17,828 nt of DNA, taken from contig DOWV01000032.1 of assembly GCA_003519375.1 (NCBI GenBank), positions 9,152-26,979 of the forward strand, given 5' to 3'. Origin of the DNA: Bacteroidota bacterium (GTDB lineage Bacteria > Bacteroidota > Ignavibacteria > UBA10030). Each line of letters begins with the position of its first letter. Position 1 is the first letter of the stretch. The translations under genes and the position numbers were made by a program. Below are positions 6,737 to 13,743 of the stretch, in pieces. The notes under the pieces are model-generated. The model saw only the letters and a list, made by a program, of their open reading frames with translations, was not told the DNA's origin and ran no database searches.

Positions 6737-9319
6737 CTAAAGCTCGTAGGACGGGATACCGGCCTTCGAGTCGTTCGCAGTGACTTCAAATGTCTTTTGT
6801 GAACCAGACGACAGAACAAAGCTTGCGTCGAACGTTGTCCTGCCAAATCCACGCAGCGTAAAGGTCTTGAAAGAACAGTCACCATGCAAAGATGAAAGTG
6901 TGACAGAAACCTTTCCGCCGCTCCGCTTCATCGACACGGTGCCATACGCGTATCCATTTGACCAGAAATATTGGCCGTCCTTTTGGGCGAAGAACATTTC
7001 ACCGTCGACTGCCGAATACTGAAATCCCGTGAGCGCCAAAACCCCTGCCCAGCTGATCATGGCCCGTCCGTAGTGGTGACCGCATTCGGCTTCGTCATAC
7101 GGGTTTCTTCGAAGACCGTCATACCTGTTGCGAACGCTGGAAATACAGGTCAAACCGTTCTCTTCCTGCCCCTCGTAGAGCATGCCGATGGCCGCCGTGT
7201 ACTCAAATCCCGTCATCACTTCCGTGAAGTAGGGGAATGGATTCTTTGGGCGATCCTTGGGATAGCTGGCCATCAGGAGGGCTGATTCATTTCCAAGAGC
7301 GAACGTACGAAGACAGTTAAAATGGTCGGCGAGCGATGCTCTGTAATTGTATTTCATGATACTCTGGAGTGTAGTGCGGACGTTTTGCGGCTTCGTGAGA
7401 TATCCAAGTCCCGCGACATGAGCCAGCATTTGACCAATCAGTTGATCGACCAGACATGCGTTGCCGAGTTGATAGTCTGGATTCGCATAATCGCTGGAGC
7501 CCATGCCGACCAGCAGACTCGGTGCGATGTTCGACTTGTCGAGCGGCGGGATGACCTGATGGATGTAATATTCACCGTTGAATAACATGCTGTCAACCCA
7601 TCTGCTTCCCCGGGCGAAAAGAGTCTTGCACGTTGAAGCGAACGCGTCGTCGTGCATGGAAACTGCCATCCGTTCCGCCGCGCGGAGTGCGCCGAGATAC
7701 CAAATGCCCATTTGCGGATTGGGGCCATAGTACTCAACATCCATCGTATTATGCTGGCACCCCTCCATCACACCGTCCTTGTTCGCATCCCATCCTCCTT
7801 TGATCCAGCAAAATTCAAGAGACTTCTTCACGGTTGGCCAAAGTGTTTTGAGCATCGCATGATCGCCTGAGAGCTGCCAATCGCGATACACCTTCATGAT
7901 GCACCCCATCTGACCGTCTGCAGCGGCTTTACCCCATTGGCCGTCTTCAAACGGGAGTTTCACTCGAAAGCTCATCAAGCCGGCGTCATCGGTTTCCTTC
8001 CCAAACTCAACCTCGCGCATCGACTTCGCGACAGAGCCGAAAAGAAACGCAACCGCCTGCTCGTAGTTCCAGACATGCGTGCAGGTTCCCCAGCAACACC
8101 CCTCTTTGTCGCCGCAACCTTCCCAGGCGAAAAAGCGTCCGTCTTCGGCGCGGAAACAGGTTTGTGTGCGCAATGTGCTGAGATTGAAGAGAGCGGATTC
8201 TTTGACCTCCAGCGGCACGTTGCTTCTGCAGAATGCATCGACAAACTGAACGGTCTTATCATGCAGCCGGTTCAGGTCGGGCAGCGTCTTCTCAAGAACG
8301 CTCCATGCATCGGCATAGCGAGTCGTGTAATAGTTGCCGATTCGTTTCGGTGACCATGCATAGCGATTCGGAAAATGCCAGGTGATGAAGAATGTGAATT
8401 CTCTGGTCTCGTTTGGCCGCAGCGTGTTGTGAACGGCCAGCGAGGCTTTTGGTGTCGCGATCGTCGTGGTTCTGTTTTCAAGCTCTCCGTTGTCACTGAA
8501 GTCATCCCAGAAATCAAGAATAGGTGTTCCCCAGCCTGCATTCAGCCATGCAGTCCGGTACGTAACCCCCTCCGTGGCAGATGTGGCAAGAGCCATCGTG
8601 CCCCATCGCTCGTCGTCTCGCTTCACACTGTCGGATGTCATGAAAACACCCTGAATGCCATGGGTGTTGCGAAATTCATTCTTGTTATGGGATGCGACAC
8701 TCTTCACGCCGTCATTGCCGATGAAGTTCTCCATCGATCCGCATACAGAGACGTCGAGCGCTTGAGTCGAAGTGTTTTTCACCTCATACGTGATCACGGC
8801 GATTGGAATACCGCTTGCGTCCGCGTCGGTCGGGATAAGCGGATTGTATGCCTTGATTCTCACGGTCGCCGGAATTTTGGGATCCGAGAGGTTGACAATG
8901 CCGAACGGATAGCTTGCGTCGAAACTGCACGTGCTGAAACAGGGGAGGGCCGGATTCGTCGCGTCCTTCACGCCGAACGCTCCCTGGTAAAGATGTTCAT
9001 CGACGGGTCCCTGCAGCGCCCTCACAATCGGTGCACTGCCAGGTGCCTTAAGGCGGATCGCAAAGAAAGCCCCGCCGGGATTGGAACCCTTTGCCGGCCG
9101 GTTCACAATCTCCCAGTCTCTCAAATCTCCGCGCCCGCCGAGAGACACAGTACCGGTTCCAATTCCCCCAAGGGGAAGTGCGATCTGGGCAACATGTTGT
9201 TGGTCATAGTGCCTGATCATGGGCCAACGCCGGCCCGAGTCCTGCGCAAGGAGCGGAAGTGAAGCAATGAACGAGGCGGCAAGAAGCCATCTGAGAATAT
9301 TCATTATCGAGCGGTCCAT
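6737..9319 (-). CDS. Exported GH116 glycoside hydrolase (GBA2 / DUF608-type; beta-glucosidase or beta-xylosidase)
   Basis: An 860-residue retaining glycosidase related to non-lysosomal glucosylceramidase. A signal peptide (1-26, ending L-L-A-Q) precedes the N-terminal beta-sandwich (about 45-345; G-G-I-G-T-G-T motif at 51-57) and the (alpha/alpha)6 catalytic domain (about 365-790). E420 in G-T-C-T-H-V-W-N-Y-E-Q is the expected nucleophile. D527 in H-N-T-M-D-V-E-Y-Y-G is the probable acid/base. Family members cleave beta-glucosides (including glucosylceramide), beta-xylosides or beta-GlcNAc, and the sequence alone does not decide which. The ATG at 9319 is chosen because GAGG lies six bases upstream and the signal peptide then starts normally. 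The open frame runs further upstream to 9409, but that stretch looks non-coding. It shares strand with GH20 downstream and with the small gene 91 bp upstream. Confidence 0.9.
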   Translation of the reverse strand: MDRSIMNILRWLLAASFIASLPLLAQDSGRRWPMIRHYDQQHVAQIALPLGGIGTGTVSLGGRGDLRDWEIVNRPAKGSNPGGAFFAIRLKAPGSAPIVRALQGPVDEHLYQGAFGVKDATNPALPCFSTCSFDASYPFGIVNLSDPKIPATVRIKAYNPLIPTDADASGIPIAVITYEVKNTSTQALDVSVCGSMENFIGNDGVKSVASHNKNEFRNTHGIQGVFMTSDSVKRDDERWGTMALATSATEGVTYRTAWLNAGWGTPILDFWDDFSDNGELENRTTTIATPKASLAVHNTLRPNETREFTFFITWHFPNRYAWSPKRIGNYYTTRYADAWSVLEKTLPDLNRLHDKTVQFVDAFCRSNVPLEVKESALFNLSTLRTQTCFRAEDGRFFAWEGCGDKEGCCWGTCTHVWNYEQAVAFLFGSVAKSMREVEFGKETDDAGLMSFRVKLPFEDGQWGKAAADGQMGCIMKVYRDWQLSGDHAMLKTLWPTVKKSLEFCWIKGGWDANKDGVMEGCQHNTMDVEYYGPNPQMGIWYLGALRAAERMAVSMHDDAFASTCKTLFARGSRWVDSMLFNGEYYIHQVIPPLDKSNIAPSLLVGMGSSDYANPDYQLGNACLVDQLIGQMLAHVAGLGYLTKPQNVRTTLQSIMKYNYRASLADHFNCLRTFALGNESALLMASYPKDRPKNPFPYFTEVMTGFEYTAAIGMLYEGQEENGLTCISSVRNRYDGLRRNPYDEAECGHHYGRAMISWAGVLALTGFQYSAVDGEMFFAQKDGQYFWSNGYAYGTVSMKRSGGKVSVTLSSLHGDCSFKTFTLRGFGRTTFDASFVLSSGSQKTFEVTANDSKAGIPSYEL

Positions 9320-9410
9320 GGTGCACCTCAGAGTATGTTGAGGAGTGTACAGGCGGAGAGAACACAACAGACACCAGGGGCAGGGAACTACAAATTCCTC
9401 CCCGCCCATA

Positions 9411-9590
9411 TCATTTTGTGCGAGCTAAACAACGATTGTTCTTGTTGTTGTACTTCTTCAGAATCGTGCAATAAACAGCCTGTTCCCTGTGACACGCACC
9501 TGAAACGTCTTTCTTTCCGAACGAAGCATAGGTACAGCTGTAGTCACAAAACAGCGGAAGTTCTTTGGGAACATCCTTGGTCTTTTTCAT
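9411..9590 (-). CDS. Small cysteine-rich protein of unknown function (59 residues)
   Basis: I do not recognise a named family. The 59-residue frame begins MKKTKD and has five cysteines in the pattern C-x3-C-x13-C-x7-C-x12-C (C15, C19, C33, C41, C54). It is basic, ends in a lysine-rich tail, and has no signal peptide or membrane segment. The regular cysteine spacing and aromatic content (L-P-L-F-C-D-Y-S-C) look like a real metal-binding or disulphide protein and not chance. It fills the gap between the GH38 and GH116 genes on the same strand. There is no good ribosome binding site before the ATG. The open frame extends upstream to 9692 through a GC-rich repeat, which I take as non-coding. A spurious frame remains possible. 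Confidence 0.55.
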   Translation of the reverse strand: MKKTKDVPKELPLFCDYSCTYASFGKKDVSGACHREQAVYCTILKKYNNKNNRCLARTK

Positions 9591-9628
9591 GTGTATGATC
9601 GATTGCTGAGAAGTCAGTTGAAGAGTAT

Positions 9629-9742
9629 CGCCACTAAGACACCCCGCCCGACCGGCGGTCAGGCGGGCGGGAAAGTCACAAAGTATCACCAAAGGCGAAG
9701 AAAATCAAAGATGCTCTCTTCGTGTCTTAGTGCCTTGGTGGC
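9629..9742. repeat. Dispersed-type repeat with CACTAAGACAC arms and a GC hairpin
   Basis: The arms CACTAAGACAC (9632-9642) and GTGTCTTAGTG (9722-9732) are a perfect 11-bp inverted repeat. Just inside the left arm is a GC hairpin, CCCGCCCG (9643-9650) with CGGGCGGG (9664-9671). The right side continues as CCTTGGTGGC. Sequences of this style (a chain of CTAAGACAC / GTGTCTTAGTGCC) recur between genes in many Bacteroidota and Ignavibacteria-like genomes. The repeat sits between the GH38 stop codon (9768) and the small gene, where its GC hairpin could attenuate read-through. Confidence 0.65.
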
Positions 9743-9767
9743 AAACTCATGCCCCTCGATTCCGCTG

Positions 9768-12700
9768 CTAACGAAATCGCGGTACTACCTTGAACGTCTC
9801 GATTGAATGATGTTGCAGCTTCAACGATATCTCATCAGACTTGAACGGTACAGCCCGTCCGTCTTCCTCTATAATATTTGTGTTCTGTACACTCTGAAGG
9901 AGCGTCATGAATCTCACCTTTGCCGCGCCATTCATGCCGGCATCTTCATAGAATCGAAGAACAACCGCGTCGTCATCTTCACATTTCTTCATAGTGCTCA
10001 AGACGATATTGTTCGCTGCGAGCGAGAAAAAGCTCTTCGCTTCCGGAAGCGTCGGCGGACCTGAAGGACGCGGATTGAACACAACCATGATTGGTGCATT
10101 TGCGGCAACGCCGAATTTTCTTCCGTTTCTCCAATCCGGGCGATGAGATGTCATGGAAAAGCGGTATGCATGATCTCCTTCCTGAAGGTACCACGGCCCA
10201 AGTCCGTGACAACTTTTGCGTGACGTCAAAAGGATGGGCTGGAGAAGAGGAGATGTCATTGATTGATCTGTCGGATCCTGATAGTCCCATACCGCCACGC
10301 TGGAGCTGAATGTCACACTGACCTCGTTATCTGAGGCGTTGATCCAATTCTGGATTGATCGCGGACGTAGCGTTGAAACTTCCTTCAAATAACGCTCGCC
10401 GGCGTTTCCCTTCATTTCATCCTTGCCGACCTCGAGAGCACCGAACGGAATTTCGTAGGCAATTCTTCCCTGCTCCATCTTAAGCGGAAACGCAAGCCGG
10501 AACTCACGATATTTTGTTCCATCCCATTTCAGCAAATCCGTTTCGAAATCGATCTGCTTCAGCGCGGAATAGAGAACGACACGCTGGACGACAGTGACGT
10601 GATTGATTTCCTGCCGTAACTCCGCCACTTGCCGGACAGTTCCGGATTCTATGAGCCGCCAGCCGGGATTGTAGTTGCTGAGTTTCTCGAACCCTTCCAT
10701 CGTTGGCTGCTGGGGTTCCGACCACTCGCCCGCATCTTCTCCGGCCGATTGCATGGTAAAAAGCTCTCCGCCCAGAAATTTCTCTGTGCTGAGGAGTTCC
10801 ATCTTCAGGTTGATGTCGTAGATTTGGCGGACACCGCCGGGCGCAAGTGAAATGACGTAATACCGGTTTTCGAGTGTTTCGATCATGGCCGACGAAGTGT
10901 CGGCAGCAACAATACGGGGTGACCGGCGGATATAGAGCGTCGAGTAACCGACCGGCGGAAGATCCTCCGCGACGAAGACAATTTCTGCGGAGTTGACGCT
11001 GCCGTCCGGATATCGCGTGATGGTTGAGGTTTGTGATGGAATGATCCGCCCCGACGCATTGTACAGCACAAACCCCTGCCTGAATTCCCCGGGTGCAACA
11101 GTGACGGAGAGATGAACGGGCGCCGTCCGGCGCCAGGAAAGGCTGTTGAAGAGAACCACCGGAAGCCCTTTTCCGGGTGAGGTCTGAACGCGTGCGGCAA
11201 TGGCACCGGCGGCCGAACGATATATTCGTTTGCCTGTGTCACGTGCCTCTTCGTAATTCGCGCGGAATGTACTGTCGGTAATATCACCATTCTTGCCGCC
11301 CCAGCCGTGATCGGGATAAAGTTGCGATTCCCAGGCAGTCGTGAGCTCATGCTGAGGGTAACGGGCGAATGATTTTGCGAGAAGAGCATCGACGGTAGAA
11401 AACGTCTCGGCTGCGGGAAGGTAGAAATCAGCCTCTCGCTTTGCTGAAACGGCCCGGTGATGTGTCGGCCCGTGGATGTAGAGCCAGATGTTGGGACGTT
11501 CGCCGAACACAGAAGGAATCACCGGTTTCTCAGCGGCGACACCGTTGAAAAACTGCTCTGCCGTTGAATAACGGATGAAAGGAAGAGAAAGCAGCTGCGA
11601 TGCACCTTGTGGCAGCGAGATGGAGCTCACTCCGTTCCACGTATCAATGAGATCTCCGTAGCGAACAGGAGTGCTCATGTCGGTCATTGAAATGACGGGT
11701 ACTGTTGCACTGCCGTTGAAGATTTCGCCGCTCCATTCGCGCGAGAAATTGGCAATGAAACCGGCCATTTCCGGAAATCCCTTCCTGCCGACGCGTTCGG
11801 CAAAATCCGCGTAATGGCCCGGGCTCATCGCGAGAACGCCGGAGCTATCGGGGCTCAACCATCGGTAGAGTCCCTTGCCGAACCGGCTCATGAAAAGGTA
11901 CTTCACTCCTGCCTTCGACATGATTTGAGGCATCTGTGCCGATCGCCCCGGGACATCGGGATTCCAGTATGTGCGTGAGTCACAGCCGGGGAAATTTTTC
12001 CTGAGCCACTTTCGTCCCGCATAGAACTGCCGCACAAGCATTTCCCCCGAGGAAAGATCCTCATATGGCTGATTGAACGAAGCGCCGATCCCGAGTTGAC
12101 CGCTTGCTATGACTTTCTGCAGCTCACCTTTCCGGTCGGGGTGCCTTTCAAGAAACTCACGCAGGAACAACACGTCCTCAAGATCAAACCGATACTGTGG
12201 GTCTGACTTCATCACATCGAGCGCGGGAGCAAGGATCTTCTCATCTCTGTCCTTGACGCATTGCTCAGGAGAATCCATCCAGGCGATGTCCTGGTGGGTT
12301 GATATGATGAGATGAAGCGTGTCGCTTTTTCTGGAAGCAGCAGAGAGCATTGTAAAAGCCGGGCTCACCTGCGGAGCATAGATCGATTTGTGTTCAAGCG
12401 CCCAGCCGCCCGATGGCAGCGAGTGGCTCTTCAGCGAAACAATCTTCTTGGGAAATAGAGCGCTCTGACTGATGTCGCGGAACAAACCCGGAGCCTCAAC
12501 GACCTTCTCGCCGTCACAATAGAGTCTGAACGATGACTGCTTTCGGGCGGGGATGGCGAACGAGGCGACGGCTGTGTCATTTTGAATGACAAGAGAAAGG
12601 GGCGTCACAGGCGATTCAGCGAATGAATAGGCGGCTTTCTTGTTCAACCATGTTGTCGGCGCGGAAAGTGTTCCATGGTATTCTTTTCCCCGCTCATCAA

Positions 12701-13346
12701 AGCTGATCTCGCAGGCAGATTCACTTGCTACCCTTTCGGCCAGGTACGTCAAGACATCGTCGTCTCTGAAGACCATGAACCAAACACGGGAACCGGCGCT
12801 GTCGCCGACAGCTCTGAAGCGCACGGATTCCCCCGGCGTCACAAATCTTTTCGGGACAAGAATCTGCAGAAAACCAAAGGCATCAGTGTGTTGGTCTCGC
12901 AGCGCCCCGTAGAACGCAAGCCGGATGCCGCCGGAAACACCGGCTTCCCAGGAAACCGTATCGACTGTCGAAAACGCAACGCGCGCCGTGTCGTTGACAA
13001 AAAGCGCAAACCCGAATGAGGCATTTGGCCGTGTGAGAATTCCGGCATGAACGACAAACGAAATATTGTCAGAGTCTGATGTGCCGGTCACGGGAGCCGA
13101 TTTCCATTCTATTGCATGAATCCCATTCGTGGCTCGTGTAATGAGTGCGAACGGCCGGTCGTCGCGCATTCTTGGGTAGTCGATAAGTTCACCACCCAAA
13201 GCGTCGGCGTAGCCCTCGATACTTCCCGCGAGTTTCTGGAGAATGAAAGCGTTGCGCTCGATGGATTGGTAATCTTGAGCCGACGCAGAATCGGCGCAAC
13301 AGAGGGCGGCAATAACAGGAATGAAAAGAATCCAACGATGATTCAT
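9768..13346 (-). CDS. Exported GH38 alpha-mannosidase, large form
   Basis: An 1192-residue retaining alpha-mannosidase, zinc dependent, predicted to trim mannose from glycans. A signal peptide (1-24, ending A-S-A-Q) is followed by an extra beta-rich N-terminal region (about 27-335) without catalytic motifs. The GH38 catalytic core (about 345-690) and the GH38 C-terminal beta domains (about 700-1192) follow. Visible active-site residues are S-T-H-Q-D-I-A-W (H351 and D353, zinc), Y-W-N-P-D-V-P-G-R-S (D464, nucleophile) and Y-P-D-H-G-W-G (H680, zinc). The ATG at 13346 is preferred over an in-frame TTG three codons earlier; neither has a strong ribosome site. It is the first gene of the minus-strand glycosidase series and diverges from the receptor gene. 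Linkage preference cannot be read from the sequence. Confidence 0.9.
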   Translation of the reverse strand: MNHRWILFIPVIAALCCADSASAQDYQSIERNAFILQKLAGSIEGYADALGGELIDYPRMRDDRPFALITRATNGIHAIEWKSAPVTGTSDSDNISFVVHAGILTRPNASFGFALFVNDTARVAFSTVDTVSWEAGVSGGIRLAFYGALRDQHTDAFGFLQILVPKRFVTPGESVRFRAVGDSAGSRVWFMVFRDDDVLTYLAERVASESACEISFDERGKEYHGTLSAPTTWLNKKAAYSFAESPVTPLSLVIQNDTAVASFAIPARKQSSFRLYCDGEKVVEAPGLFRDISQSALFPKKIVSLKSHSLPSGGWALEHKSIYAPQVSPAFTMLSAASRKSDTLHLIISTHQDIAWMDSPEQCVKDRDEKILAPALDVMKSDPQYRFDLEDVLFLREFLERHPDRKGELQKVIASGQLGIGASFNQPYEDLSSGEMLVRQFYAGRKWLRKNFPGCDSRTYWNPDVPGRSAQMPQIMSKAGVKYLFMSRFGKGLYRWLSPDSSGVLAMSPGHYADFAERVGRKGFPEMAGFIANFSREWSGEIFNGSATVPVISMTDMSTPVRYGDLIDTWNGVSSISLPQGASQLLSLPFIRYSTAEQFFNGVAAEKPVIPSVFGERPNIWLYIHGPTHHRAVSAKREADFYLPAAETFSTVDALLAKSFARYPQHELTTAWESQLYPDHGWGGKNGDITDSTFRANYEEARDTGKRIYRSAAGAIAARVQTSPGKGLPVVLFNSLSWRRTAPVHLSVTVAPGEFRQGFVLYNASGRIIPSQTSTITRYPDGSVNSAEIVFVAEDLPPVGYSTLYIRRSPRIVAADTSSAMIETLENRYYVISLAPGGVRQIYDINLKMELLSTEKFLGGELFTMQSAGEDAGEWSEPQQPTMEGFEKLSNYNPGWRLIESGTVRQVAELRQEINHVTVVQRVVLYSALKQIDFETDLLKWDGTKYREFRLAFPLKMEQGRIAYEIPFGALEVGKDEMKGNAGERYLKEVSTLRPRSIQNWINASDNEVSVTFSSSVAVWDYQDPTDQSMTSPLLQPILLTSRKSCHGLGPWYLQEGDHAYRFSMTSHRPDWRNGRKFGVAANAPIMVVFNPRPSGPPTLPEAKSFFSLAANNIVLSTMKKCEDDDAVVLRFYEDAGMNGAAKVRFMTLLQSVQNTNIIEEDGRAVPFKSDEISLKLQHHSIETFKVVPRFR

Positions 13347-13534
13347 GAGATTCAACCGGTAGTGGGATGTCGGGCACGCGTAAGATAAGAAAGTGTTGGG
13401 AATAAAAAGGTGCCGCGGCCGCTTCTTGCATCCCTCCCTATTCCATCCTACCTTTTAACCCACTAGGGAAGTGGGGAGATGCAATTCCACGCACGCACCA
13501 TCCTCCCGATCGCCACTTGGTGGGATGCAGAGTG

Positions 13535-13580
13535 TCAGTCATTTTCTGAGCCGCGGAGCCTTTACCGCTAACGCTGGGTT
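13535..13580 (+). repeat. Dispersed 46-bp block, copy B
   Basis: This copy matches 3301-3346 at 37 of 46 positions in the same orientation, sharing TTTCTGAGCCGCGGA and ACCGCTAACGC. It ends in GGTT, directly against the 29-bp palindrome that starts at 13581. Copy A likewise ends directly against an inverted-repeat element. Confidence 0.7.
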
Positions 13581-13609
13581 CCCCATTTCTTTTCAGAAAA
13601 GAAATGGGG
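13581..13609. repeat. 29-bp near-perfect palindrome upstream of the receptor gene
   Basis: CCCCATTTCTTTTC (13581-13594) and GAAAAGAAATGGGG (13596-13609) are perfect 14-bp arms around one base. In RNA it would form a hairpin of about 13 bp. No T run follows, so it is not a standard terminator. It lies about 135 bp upstream of the receptor start. It could be a repeat-end structure, an operator, or part of the receptor leader. Confidence 0.7.
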
Positions 13610-13650
13610 GCTCTGTACTGTTTATCCCGCTCGCTCTGGGGGCCGACTGG

Positions 13651-13676
13651 TTGAGAGGCCGCACAACAATTACAAT
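13651..13676 (+). promoter_or_regulatory. Possible promoter for the TonB-dependent receptor gene
   Basis: TTGAGA (13651-13656) and TACAAT (13671-13676) resemble -35 and -10 boxes, but the 14-bp spacing is shorter than usual. The -10-like hexamer matches the sigma-70 consensus at five of six bases and lies about 68 bp before the start codon. Sigma factors of Bacteroidota prefer a different consensus, so this is a weak call. Confidence 0.2.
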
Positions 13677-13743
13677 AACACCTCATTGGAACGGCTATTC
13701 CACGGCCGGGATGATCACCTATCCTATGATGAGCAGATGTATC

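Larger units (their letters stand above)
13347..13743. other. 397-bp divergent spacer between the mannosidase and receptor genes
   Basis: The open frame of the receptor gene continues upstream through this spacer, but it crosses a repeat and a palindrome and encodes nothing signal-peptide-like until the end. I therefore read the spacer as non-coding. It holds a small hairpin (CCCACT/AGTGGG, 13459-13475), copy B of the 46-bp block, a 29-bp palindrome, and a possible promoter for the receptor gene. Promoters for both divergent genes should lie here. Confidence 0.6.

Noticed and set aside
9320..9409. N-terminal extension of the GH116 frame
   Set aside because: The ATG at 9319 has GAGG six bases upstream and a normal signal peptide. 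The extension would bury the signal peptide 30 residues in.
13471..13743. N-terminal extension of the receptor gene frame
   Set aside because: It crosses the 46-bp repeat and the 29-bp palindrome, and a proper signal peptide begins only at the methionines from 13726 to 13744.
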